NCBI GenBank assembly: GCA_016926265.1
Contig: JAFGOW010000051.1
Coordinates: 1 to 35,855 of the forward strand
DNA length: 35,855 bases
Reading direction: 5' to 3'
Source: Deltaproteobacteria bacterium
GTDB lineage: Bacteria > Desulfobacterota > Desulfuromonadia > Desulfuromonadales > JAAYDE01
In this document: positions 18,296 to 26,335 of the stretch, one piece after another
Layout of the letters: each line of letters starts with the position of its first letter
Numbering within the stretch: position 1 is the stretch's first letter
Notes under the pieces: generated by a model
What the model saw: the letters and a program-made list of their open reading frames with translations, nothing else
What the model was told of the DNA's origin: nothing
The model's database searches: none
Program-made: the position numbers and the translations under genes

Positions 18296-18325
18296 TTGAC
18301 GCTGACGGGGCAGGGATTTCATAAT
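18296..18325 (+). promoter_or_regulatory. candidate sigma70-type promoter for the methyltransferase/mla operon (TTGACG-18-CATAAT)
   Basis: TTGACG at 18296-18301, 18-nt spacer, CATAAT at 18320-18325, about 35 nt before the ATG at 18360. Confidence 0.6.
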
Positions 18326-18359
18326 CGGCAGGTCGGAGGAAAAAACGGGGTGTAACATC

Positions 18360-18947
18360 ATGGACAGGATGGTGGGTCTCGCCCACAAGTTCTTGGGAGA
18401 GGTTTTGTCTTTCGGCGACCGAGCCGTGGACCTGACGGCGGGAGGGGGCCGGGACGCCCTCTTTCTGGCCGGAAGAACGGGATCGGCGGGCAGGGTCTAC
18501 GCCTTTGACATCCAGCAGGACGCCCTCCGCCGTACCGAGGCGTTGCTGCGGGAGCATGGCCTCATCTGCTGCTATCTCGGCTGCGGCGAGATCCCCCGCG
18601 GCAACGGGGTGTTTCTGGTGAATGACGGCCATCAGCGGGTCGGTAGCTATGTGCGGGAGCCGGTGCAGGCGGTAATCGCCAATCTGGGCTATCTGCCCCA
18701 AGGGGACAAACGCCTCGCTACCTGCTCGGAAACCACCCTCCAGGCCTTGCAGGACGCCTTGCCGCTGCTGTCCGCGGGCGGCCGGCTGGCGGTCATCGCC
18801 TATGTCGGTCATCCCGGCGGCCGCCAGGAGGCCGACCGGATTACGGATTTTTTTGGAGGCTTGCCGCCGGCCCGGTGGAAGACAATGCAAACCCGGATGC
18901 TGAACCGGGAGCAGGCGCCGTTGCTGCTGATGGCGGAAAAGCTGTAA
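18360..18947 (+). CDS. class I SAM-dependent methyltransferase (rRNA methylase-like family)
   Basis: 195 aa. AVDLTAGGGRDALFLAGRTGSAGRVYAFDIQQDALRRTEALL (SAM motif I/II), VQAVIANLGYLPQGDK, LSAGGRLAVIAYVGHPGG. Confidence 0.85.
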   Translation: MDRMVGLAHKFLGEVLSFGDRAVDLTAGGGRDALFLAGRTGSAGRVYAFDIQQDALRRTEALLREHGLICCYLGCGEIPRGNGVFLVNDGHQRVGSYVREPVQAVIANLGYLPQGDKRLATCSETTLQALQDALPLLSAGGRLAVIAYVGHPGGRQEADRITDFFGGLPPARWKTMQTRMLNREQAPLLLMAEKL

Positions 18948-18963
18948 AAGGAGCGGGAAATTC

Positions 18964-19752
18964 ATGCTGAAATTCATGGAGCGGGTGGGGGACGATTGCC
19001 TGTATTTCCTGGAACAGGCGGGACGGATGGGGATCTTTCTGTTCAACTGCCTGCTCGGCATCCTCCGTCCCCCCTACAAGCTGGGGCCCACCATCCGTCA
19101 GCTCCACTTCATCGGCGCCCGTTCCATCTTTGTCATTCTCTTTACCGGCGCCTTCACCGGCATGGTCCTCGCCCTCCAGGGCTATTACGCCCTGCGCAAG
19201 GTCGGCTCCGAGGGCTTTCTCGGCTCCGCCGTCGGTTTGAGCCTGATCCGGGAGCTCGGTCCGGTGCTGACCGCTCTCATGGTGGTCGGCCGGGCCGGCT
19301 CGGCGATCTGCGCCGAGATCGGCATCATGCGCAATTCCGAGCAGATCGACGCCCTGGAATGCATGGCCATCGACCCCCACAAATACCTGATGGCGCCGAA
19401 ATTCATCGCCGGCATTCTTTCCCTGCCGCTGCTCACCTTCATTTTCGACGTCATCGGGATTTTCGGGGGCTACGTGGTCGGGGTCGGCCTCTTCGGGGTC
19501 AACGAGGGGGCCTATTTTCAGGGGATGTATTCCAGCGTGGATTGGCCGGATATCCATATGGGGATCGTCAAATCGCTGGCATTCGGCCTGCTCATCATCT
19601 GGATCGCCGCCGCCAAAGGCTATTTTCTTCATTTTGAGCGCAGCGGCGGTTTCGGGGCCGAAGGGGTCAGCCGGACCACTACCAACGCGGTGGTACTCTC
19701 GTCGGTGACGATCCTGGTCTGGAATTACCTGATCACCGCCATTCTGCTGTGA
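18964..19752 (+). CDS. mlaE: MlaE-family lipid ABC transporter permease
   Basis: 262 aa. GAFTGMVLALQGYYALRKVGSEGFLGSAVGLSLIRELGPVLTALMVVGRAGSAICAEIGIMRNSEQIDALECMAIDPHKYL is characteristic of MlaE. Confidence 0.96.
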   Translation: MLKFMERVGDDCLYFLEQAGRMGIFLFNCLLGILRPPYKLGPTIRQLHFIGARSIFVILFTGAFTGMVLALQGYYALRKVGSEGFLGSAVGLSLIRELGPVLTALMVVGRAGSAICAEIGIMRNSEQIDALECMAIDPHKYLMAPKFIAGILSLPLLTFIFDVIGIFGGYVVGVGLFGVNEGAYFQGMYSSVDWPDIHMGIVKSLAFGLLIIWIAAAKGYFLHFERSGGFGAEGVSRTTTNAVVLSSVTILVWNYLITAILL

Positions 19753-19813
19753 CGGGAGGCGGCCGCTCCGGCCTCTGGGGGGGGCACGGTGCGGAATCGC
19801 CGGGGAAAAGACG

Positions 19814-20620
19814 ATGGTCGAAGACAACCGCAAGGCAATCATTGAACTGATCGATCTGGAAAAATCCTTCAAACAGCAGAAGGTTCTCGACGGGGTGAAC
19901 CTGACCATCCGGGAAGGAACCACCATGGTGATTGTCGGGGCCAGCGGCCAGGGGAAGAGCGTTCTGCTCAAGCATATGCTGGGGCTTCTGAAGCCGGATC
20001 GGGGCCGGGTACTGGTGTTCGGCCGGGATCTCTCCACAATCGGCGGCAAGGAACTCAAGGAGGTCCGCCAGGAGTATGGGGTGCTGTTCCAGAATGTGGC
20101 GCTCTTCGATTCCATGACCGTCTACGACAATGTGGCGCTGCCGTTGCGGGAGCGGACCAAATCCAGCGAAGCGGAAATCCGGAGCCGGGTCGAAGAGAAA
20201 CTGGCCCTGATGGACCTGCAGGGAACGGAAGATAAATTCCCGGCCCAGCTCAGCGGCGGCATGAAAAAAAGGGTGGGGCTGGCCCGGGCGCTGATGCTGA
20301 ATCCGAAGATCGTTTTTTTCGACGAACCGACCACTGGGCTCGATGTCAGCCGCAGCAACGAGATCTACCGGCTTTTTTACAAGACCCAGGCCCAGTTGAA
20401 GTATACGGCCGTGATCGTCAGCCACGACGTTCCCAAGATTTTCAAGCTGGCCGATTATGTCGCCCTGGTGGCGGGGGGCAAGGTTCAGGAGTGCCTCACC
20501 CCGGAAGATTTCCAGCTTTCTCAGAACCCGGCCATCAAAGCCTTTGTCAAGGAAACCATGGGTCCCATATACTCGAGCGAAGAGGAGGAAATGGGTTTTT
20601 ATGAAACGGATCAACGCTGA
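19814..20620 (+). CDS. mlaF: MlaF-family lipid ABC transporter ATP-binding protein
   Basis: 268 aa. GASGQGKSVLLKHMLGLLKPD (Walker A region), LSGGMKKRVGLARALMLNPKIVFFDEPTTGLD. Confidence 0.95.
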   Translation: MVEDNRKAIIELIDLEKSFKQQKVLDGVNLTIREGTTMVIVGASGQGKSVLLKHMLGLLKPDRGRVLVFGRDLSTIGGKELKEVRQEYGVLFQNVALFDSMTVYDNVALPLRERTKSSEAEIRSRVEEKLALMDLQGTEDKFPAQLSGGMKKRVGLARALMLNPKIVFFDEPTTGLDVSRSNEIYRLFYKTQAQLKYTAVIVSHDVPKIFKLADYVALVAGGKVQECLTPEDFQLSQNPAIKAFVKETMGPIYSSEEEEMGFYETDQR

Positions 20621-21047
20621 AACGGCGGTCGGCCTTTTTCTGGTGGCCGGTTTTTTGTGCTTTGCCTATCTTTCGGTCAAACTCGGCGACGTGAGCCTGT
20701 TCGGCGATAAAACCTATTCCGTTGTCGCCCGCTTCAATTCGATTTCCGGGCTCAAAGAGGGCGCCACGGTGGAAATTGCCGGGGTCAAGATCGGCAAGGT
20801 GGCGCGGATCACCCTGCTCCCGGAATCCTATCAGGCGCAGGTGGAGATGGGCATCAACCGCGGCGTCATTTTGCAGGAGGACAGCATCGCCTCCATTCGC
20901 ACCGCCGGCATCATCGGCGATAAATATGTGAACATCTCCCCCGGCGGCTCCCCGGAAATCATCAAGCCGGGCGGGCGGATCGTCGAAACCGAATCGGCCA
21001 TCAATCTGGAGGAGATGGTCAGCAAATACATCTTTGAAAAGAAATAG
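20601..21047 (+). CDS. mlaD: MlaD-family (MCE domain) protein
   Basis: Start at MKRINAETAVGLFLVAGFLCFAYLSVKLG, overlapping the mlaF 3' end. ARFNSISGLKEGATVEIAGVKIGKVARITL and AGIIGDKYVNISPGG are MCE signatures. Confidence 0.95.
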   Translation: MKRINAETAVGLFLVAGFLCFAYLSVKLGDVSLFGDKTYSVVARFNSISGLKEGATVEIAGVKIGKVARITLLPESYQAQVEMGINRGVILQEDSIASIRTAGIIGDKYVNISPGGSPEIIKPGGRIVETESAINLEEMVSKYIFEKK

Positions 21048-21064
21048 CCGGAGACTGCCCCTTC

Positions 21065-21850
21065 ATGAAAAATCGGGTTGTGTTTGCTGTTGTTTTGCTG
21101 TTCTGGGTTATCGCCGCGCCGGGCTGGAGCCAAAGCCGGGAAGGGTCCGAAAGCTCTCGGGAGGCGGTTTCAGGCCAATCGCCGGGGCAGGGGGAAGAAG
21201 AATTCGTCGATCCCTTTGAAAAGGACCCCTTTGATGACAAGCCTCAGGAGCTCCGCATCGCCGACCCCATTGAGCCGATCAACCGGGGGATTTTCTGGTT
21301 CAACGACAAGCTCTATTTCTATTGTTTGAAACCGGTGGCCAGGGTTTTCCGGGTCGTCCCCGAGCCGGCCCGGACGGCCGTGGACCGTTTCTTCTCGAAC
21401 CTCGGCACGCCGGTGCGTTTCGCCAACGCCCTGCTCCAGCTCAAGGTGAAGGATGCCGGCACCGAGGCAGGCCGCTTTGTCCTCAACACCACCGTCGGCA
21501 TGGGCGGCTTTCTCGATCCCGCCAAAACTATGGGGATGGCGAAGAAAGAAGAGGATTTCGGACAGACCCTGGGATATTATGGAGTCGGCCACGGTTGCTA
21601 TCTGGTGCTGCCGTTGTTCGGTTCCTCCAGCCTGCGGGACGGGACCGGGCGGGTGGCCGACAATTTTCTCGACCCTCAGACCTATCTGCTCACCCCATGG
21701 TGGCGGCTTGGAGGGCGAGCCCTGGACACGGTCAATTTCCTCTCCCTGGACAAGGACAGCTACGAAAGCATCAAAAAGGCCGCCCTGGATCCTTACCTGT
21801 TCCTCCGCAATGCCTATGCGCAGCGCCGCCAGGGCTTGATCAACAAATAA
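21065..21850 (+). CDS. mlaA: MlaA/VacJ-family protein
   Basis: 261 aa. DPIEPINRGIFWFNDKLYFYCLKPVARVFRVVPEPARTAVDRFFSNLGTPVRFANALLQLK and EDFGQTLGYYGVGHGCYLVLPLFGSSSLRDGTGRVAD. Confidence 0.94.
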   Translation: MKNRVVFAVVLLFWVIAAPGWSQSREGSESSREAVSGQSPGQGEEEFVDPFEKDPFDDKPQELRIADPIEPINRGIFWFNDKLYFYCLKPVARVFRVVPEPARTAVDRFFSNLGTPVRFANALLQLKVKDAGTEAGRFVLNTTVGMGGFLDPAKTMGMAKKEEDFGQTLGYYGVGHGCYLVLPLFGSSSLRDGTGRVADNFLDPQTYLLTPWWRLGGRALDTVNFLSLDKDSYESIKKAALDPYLFLRNAYAQRRQGLINK

Positions 21851-21871
21851 AAGAATTTTGGGTTGGTAGCC

Positions 21872-22495
21872 ATGAAAAAAATAAAGCTGTTGTTGCCGCT
21901 GGCCATGCTCCTGCTGTTTTTTCCAGCGCCGGGCGTTGCGGCCCCGAAGGCGACCGAGCAATTGCGCCTCGATGTCGACCGGATCATAGAAATCCTCAAC
22001 GACAAGGCCCTGGACCGTTCGAAGCGGGAGGATATGATCGTCGAAATCGTCCGCACCCGGTTCGACTTTCAGGTCATGTCCCAATGGATTCTGGGAATCC
22101 ACTGGCGCCGCGCCACAGCGGAAGAACGGGATAAATTCATCGATCTGTTCACCCGCCTGCTGGAAAACACCTACGCCGGGCGGATTGAAAGCTATACCGG
22201 CGGCTATGGCAAGGAAAATGTCCGCTACGTCCAGGAGCAGATCGAGCAGGACCGGGCCTTGGTTCAAACCTTCATCGCGACTCCCACTGCCGAAATCCCG
22301 GTTCATTACAAGATGATCGTCCGGAATGGGGAGTGGCGGGTCTATGACGTGGTGATCGAGGAGGTGAGTCTGGTCAGAAACTACCGGACCACCTATTCCG
22401 AGATCATCGCCAAGGAGGGTTTCCAGGGGCTGTTCTCAAAAATGGAACAGAAGCTGGCGGAGTTGAAGACCGCTCCTCCCCAGGGCGCCAAATGA
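21872..22495 (+). CDS. mlaC: MlaC-family periplasmic phospholipid-binding protein
   Basis: Start at MKKIKLLLPLAMLLLFFPAPGVAA (signal peptide). VMSQWILGIHWRRATAEERDKFIDLFTRLLENTYAGRIESYTG and NGEWRVYDVVIEEVSLVRNYRTTYSEIIAKEGFQGL. Confidence 0.94.
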   Translation: MKKIKLLLPLAMLLLFFPAPGVAAPKATEQLRLDVDRIIEILNDKALDRSKREDMIVEIVRTRFDFQVMSQWILGIHWRRATAEERDKFIDLFTRLLENTYAGRIESYTGGYGKENVRYVQEQIEQDRALVQTFIATPTAEIPVHYKMIVRNGEWRVYDVVIEEVSLVRNYRTTYSEIIAKEGFQGLFSKMEQKLAELKTAPPQGAK

Positions 22496-22962
22496 ACCGC
22501 CCGGTTTCCGAGGATCTGTGCCGCGGCATGAAGGAGGGGCTGTCGGCCTTCCGCTTTCTTTCCGGGGAGGCGATTGCTTCGCTCCGGGATCATATGGCGT
22601 GCCGGCTGCTGGCCGCCGGGGAGACTTTGTGGCGGGAGGGGGAACACTCCGATTTCATCTGCTTTATTCTTTCCGGCCGCATTCACATGAAAAAGCAGAC
22701 CGAGTTCCCCGGCAAGGAGGTCATCGTCGGCATTCACGGCAAAGGCTCCATCATCGGCGCGGCGAGTTTTCTGGACGGCAGTCCCCGTCCGCTTTCGGCG
22801 CGGGCCCTGGAAGAGACCTCCATCCTGATCCTCGATCGGAGTAATTTCGACGACATCGTGAACCACCATCCCCGCCTGGCCCTCGACCTTTTTCAGGGCA
22901 TGGTTCATAGCCTTTCCTCCCGGCTCAAGCAGTCCTTCGAGCGGCTGGCCTCCATTTTTTGA
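22492..22962 (+). CDS. cyclic nucleotide-binding (Crp/Fnr N-domain-like) protein without HTH
   Basis: 156 aa. LLAAGETLWREGEHSDFICFILSGRIHMKKQTEFPGKEVIVGIHGKGSIIGAASFLDGSPRPLSARALEETSILILDR fits a cNMP-binding fold. It ends after the C-helix with no DNA-binding domain. ATGA overlap with mlaC. Confidence 0.87.
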   Translation: MNRPVSEDLCRGMKEGLSAFRFLSGEAIASLRDHMACRLLAAGETLWREGEHSDFICFILSGRIHMKKQTEFPGKEVIVGIHGKGSIIGAASFLDGSPRPLSARALEETSILILDRSNFDDIVNHHPRLALDLFQGMVHSLSSRLKQSFERLASIF

Positions 22963-22984
22963 ATCCGGCTTCCCCGGTTTTCCC

Positions 22985-24712
22985 TCATTCCCCGCGGCGC
23001 GATTCTCCAGGGCACGGCAGCGGGATTTCCGCCACCGTCATTTTGGCTCCGGTCCGGGTGAAATAGAGGAACAGCACCACGGTGCGGGGGCGGAATTCGG
23101 GCCGCTGCGAAAACGCCGCCGCGAAGTGCTGCATCTTGATCCCCTGCCCCTTGATCCGCGCCAGTTCCTGCCCGACCCGGTCCTGTACGGCGGCCTTTTC
23201 CTCCGGGGTCAGGCTGGTGTCGAAAGGGAGCGGCGGCCGTGATTCCGCCGGGCGTTCCGAGCGGGCGCAATCCAGGGCCAGCAGTTCCATCAGGGGAGCG
23301 GCCTCGCCGGCCGGGAACCGATCCCCGATGAATTCGCCGAGCCTCCGAAAGATATCGCGCTGCTGCAAAGGGAACCGGAACAGGTCGCGATCCTTCCAGA
23401 ATTCACACAGCGCTTGCAGCGCCTCAGCGGCGGAGCCGCAGGAGCGGCTAAGCCCCTTCCAAGCCCTGGGGAAAACCCCGCTGTTGTAAATCAGGTCCAC
23501 GAGGCGACCGACTTTCCGCAGCAGTTCCAGTTCGGCGCAGGAGAGATCCGGGGTCGCCAGCACCGTGTAGGGTGGGTTGGGGTCGAAGCGAAGCCCTCGG
23601 TCGGCTGCTTCGCCCCGGAGCGGGGAGCCGGGGAGCAGTTTGACCGGCTCGATCTGGAGATGATGGGGTTCGAAGGCCAGCACCTGATCGATGGCGGCCA
23701 GAAACGGCCTCATTCCCTCGCCGGGAAGTCCGGCGATCAGATCGAGATGCAGGGTGATGCGGGTGTCGCGGCGCAGTTTCCGGAGCTGATCCCAGGTTTT
23801 TTCCGGGGAGACCCGGCGCCGGATGGCGGCCAGGGTTGCCGGGGAGAGGGACTGGATCCCGATTTCAAACTGGAACATTCCTTCGGGAACCTGGGAAAGC
23901 AATTGGAGGGTGGCGTCGTCAAGCCGTTCGGCGCCGATCTCGAAATGAAAGTGGCTGCCGCGGTTGTTTTCGAGGATAAAGGAGAAAATCTCCCGGGCCC
24001 GGTCCGGATCGTAATTGAAGGTGCGGTCCACCAGCTTGATCTTGGGAACCTCCCGCTCCATGAGGAAAAGGAGATCGGAGCGGATGCGCTCCATGGAGAA
24101 GGAGCGGACCATGGGGTCGAGGGAACTCATGCAGAAGGAACAGCGATAAGGACAGCCGCGGCTTGTTTCCAGATAGACGAAGCCGCGGTTGAGATCGACC
24201 CATCCCGCCGCAAACGGGGAGGGGATGTCGTCCAGACGGGAAAGGGGGGGGCTCCAGGCCCCTTCCGCCGGCCCTGATGCCGTTCTCCAAAGGGTCCGGG
24301 GGGTGCCGGCCGGGCTGGCGCCCGCCGTGAGGCGTTTCAGGATCTCCCGGAAGGGCGCCTCCCCTTCCCCTCTGACCAGACCGCGGATGCCGGGATGGCG
24401 CTCCAAAAGCTCTTCCCCATCGAAGGAGACCTCCGGCCCCCCCAGAATGATCGGGAGCTCCGGGACTGCGACCGCGACGGCGTCCACCAGTTCCAGGACC
24501 GCCCGCCGGTTCCAGATGTAAACGGAAAACGCCAGGAGATCGGGCTTTTGTTCCAGAATGGCGGCGAAGATCTGATCCTTGGGTTCGTGGACCGTGAATT
24601 CACGGAGCAGGATTTCGCAGTTCGTCACTTCCCCGCAAAAGGTGGCGAGATAGGGGAGCGCCAGGCTGGGGTGAATGAATTTGCTGTGCAGGGTGGCCAA
24701 TAAAACGCGCAT
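22985..24712 (-). CDS. B12-binding domain radical SAM protein (DUF4080-type)
   Basis: Start at MRVLLATLHSKFIHPSLALPYLATF. PIILGGPEVSFDGEELL, then LETSRGCPYRCSFCMSSLD (CX3CX2C). C-terminal region VDLIYNSGVFPRAW... is typical of DUF4080 proteins. Confidence 0.88.
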   Translation of the reverse strand: MRVLLATLHSKFIHPSLALPYLATFCGEVTNCEILLREFTVHEPKDQIFAAILEQKPDLLAFSVYIWNRRAVLELVDAVAVAVPELPIILGGPEVSFDGEELLERHPGIRGLVRGEGEAPFREILKRLTAGASPAGTPRTLWRTASGPAEGAWSPPLSRLDDIPSPFAAGWVDLNRGFVYLETSRGCPYRCSFCMSSLDPMVRSFSMERIRSDLLFLMEREVPKIKLVDRTFNYDPDRAREIFSFILENNRGSHFHFEIGAERLDDATLQLLSQVPEGMFQFEIGIQSLSPATLAAIRRRVSPEKTWDQLRKLRRDTRITLHLDLIAGLPGEGMRPFLAAIDQVLAFEPHHLQIEPVKLLPGSPLRGEAADRGLRFDPNPPYTVLATPDLSCAELELLRKVGRLVDLIYNSGVFPRAWKGLSRSCGSAAEALQALCEFWKDRDLFRFPLQQRDIFRRLGEFIGDRFPAGEAAPLMELLALDCARSERPAESRPPLPFDTSLTPEEKAAVQDRVGQELARIKGQGIKMQHFAAAFSQRPEFRPRTVVLFLYFTRTGAKMTVAEIPLPCPGESRRGE

Positions 24713-24769
24713 GGCGGATGACGGGGTTGGGGGCGGAGGCCGGCGCCGGGGAAGGAGTCCGGAGCCGCA

Positions 24770-24798
24770 TTGTCCACGGTTGCCGGTTATGTTATCAT
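24770..24798 (+). promoter_or_regulatory. candidate sigma70-type promoter (TTGTCC-17-TATCAT) for the downstream radical SAM gene
   Basis: TTGTCC at 24770-24775, 17-nt spacer, TATCAT at 24793-24798, about 30 nt before the ATG at 24829. Confidence 0.5.
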
Positions 24799-24828
24799 TG
24801 CCGGGCTTGAAATAGAACCCATGGAAAT

Positions 24829-26157
24829 ATGAGCAAAAACAAAACAATTCTGGCCGTGGCCGCCAACTGCCGGGGGGAGGTTTTCGAACACCCCGAACTC
24901 CTGGCGGCCGGCATGAACGGCGGCCGGGTCCGGCTTCCCCGGTCCGAGGAAATGATCCCCTTGCCCGCCGGAAGCCGGCTCTTCACGCTGCCCGGAAAGC
25001 CGTTGCGGGGGTTTGAACGGCGAACCGGCCGAGCCAGAACGGAGAGAGAGCTTCCCAGGCGCTGGGGGGGAGGAAAAATCCAAGCGGTTTCCGCGTTCGT
25101 GGCCCCGGCTTACATGCGTACCCTGCTTCCCGCCGCGGATTTTTCCCCCTCGGAGAGGAATCTGCCGCTGTGGGCCTATACGGCCGTGGGCTGGTGTCTG
25201 GAGGAAGCCCGTTTCTATGTCGCGGCGGTGAGAGTGGACCAAAGCCGCCAATGGGATCCGGATCAGTTCGACGATCGCCTGGTGGAGCCCAATACCCGGG
25301 CGGCGCTGAAAGAGCATCCCGACAACCGTTTAATCGAGCAATTGGCCCGCTGCGCCCTCGATTATCACTGCTTTGCGGCCAAAAACCTGTTTCTGGGGCG
25401 CTGGGAGGCGCCGCTTCCAACTTCCCCGGTCTGTAACGCCGAGTGCCTGGGATGCATCTCCCTCCAGGAATCGGAGTGCTGCCCGGCGAGCCAGGAGCGC
25501 ATCACCTTCGTCCCCACGGTGGAAGAGCTGTGCGGGGTGGCGGTGCCGCATCTGGAGCGGGCCGAGCACGCCATCGTCTCCTTCGGACAGGGCTGCGAGG
25601 GGGAGCCGATTCTGCAGGCCGATCGGATCTGCGAAGCGGTCCGGGAGATGCGGCGGCGGACCGGCCGCGGGACCATCAATTTCAACACCAACGGCTCCCT
25701 GCCGGAAGCGGTGGACCGGCTTGCCGCGGCGGGCATCGATTCGATGCGGATTTCCCTCAACTCGGTGCGGGAACCCTGTTACCAGGCCTATTACCGGCCG
25801 CGGTGCTATTCCTTCCGGGATGTCCTGGATTCCGTCCGCAGGGCCAAGCAAAACGGCTTGTTCACCATGCTCAACTACCTGGTTTTCCCGGGCCTCAGCG
25901 ATCTTCCCGAAGAGATTGACACGCTGCTGCGGCTGGTGGAGGAAACCGGCCTTGATATGATCCAGATGCGCAACCTCAGCATCGACCCCGGCCTTTACTC
26001 CCACGCCCTCTCTCTGGGCCGCGAAGGGGTTGGCATGAAAACCATGCTGGATCAGATCAAAACCCGGATACCCCGGATTCAGTTCGGTTACTTCAATCGG
26101 ACCAAGGAGGCGTTTTATCCGCCGGGGTTTGAGGCCGATTGGCCTTTGCCCGTCTAG
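24829..26157 (+). CDS. radical SAM protein of unknown function with about 190-aa N-terminal extension
   Basis: 442 aa. Central CNAECLGC (CX3CX2C) and INFNTNGSLPEAVDRLAAAGIDSMRISLNSV support the radical SAM call. The N-terminal ~190 aa is not a domain I recognise. Confidence 0.85.
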   Translation: MSKNKTILAVAANCRGEVFEHPELLAAGMNGGRVRLPRSEEMIPLPAGSRLFTLPGKPLRGFERRTGRARTERELPRRWGGGKIQAVSAFVAPAYMRTLLPAADFSPSERNLPLWAYTAVGWCLEEARFYVAAVRVDQSRQWDPDQFDDRLVEPNTRAALKEHPDNRLIEQLARCALDYHCFAAKNLFLGRWEAPLPTSPVCNAECLGCISLQESECCPASQERITFVPTVEELCGVAVPHLERAEHAIVSFGQGCEGEPILQADRICEAVREMRRRTGRGTINFNTNGSLPEAVDRLAAAGIDSMRISLNSVREPCYQAYYRPRCYSFRDVLDSVRRAKQNGLFTMLNYLVFPGLSDLPEEIDTLLRLVEETGLDMIQMRNLSIDPGLYSHALSLGREGVGMKTMLDQIKTRIPRIQFGYFNRTKEAFYPPGFEADWPLPV

Positions 26158-26335
26158 TTCCTTCAGACAGCCGTTGCCCCAGCGGTGTCTTGGGCCGTTT
26201 GCGCCCTGTCGTGGCGAGATCCTTTTGTGGTATTCTTAGCGACAGTGTTCATAAAATTCTTTTTAGCCTCCCGGTCGATCGGAGTTGGATGTCGCAGACC
26301 GGTTCCTCGGAGTTTTCGCCGTAACTGACGGGACC

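Noticed and set aside
18841-20115. 424-aa - strand ORF over mlaE/mlaF
   Set aside because: Antisense shadow; mlaE and mlaF are clearly encoded on the + strand.
22963-22990. Possible bidirectional terminator between the cNMP gene and the convergent radical SAM gene (CCGGCTTCCCCGGTTTT)
   Set aside because: Stem is only about 4 bp with a bulge; not supportable.
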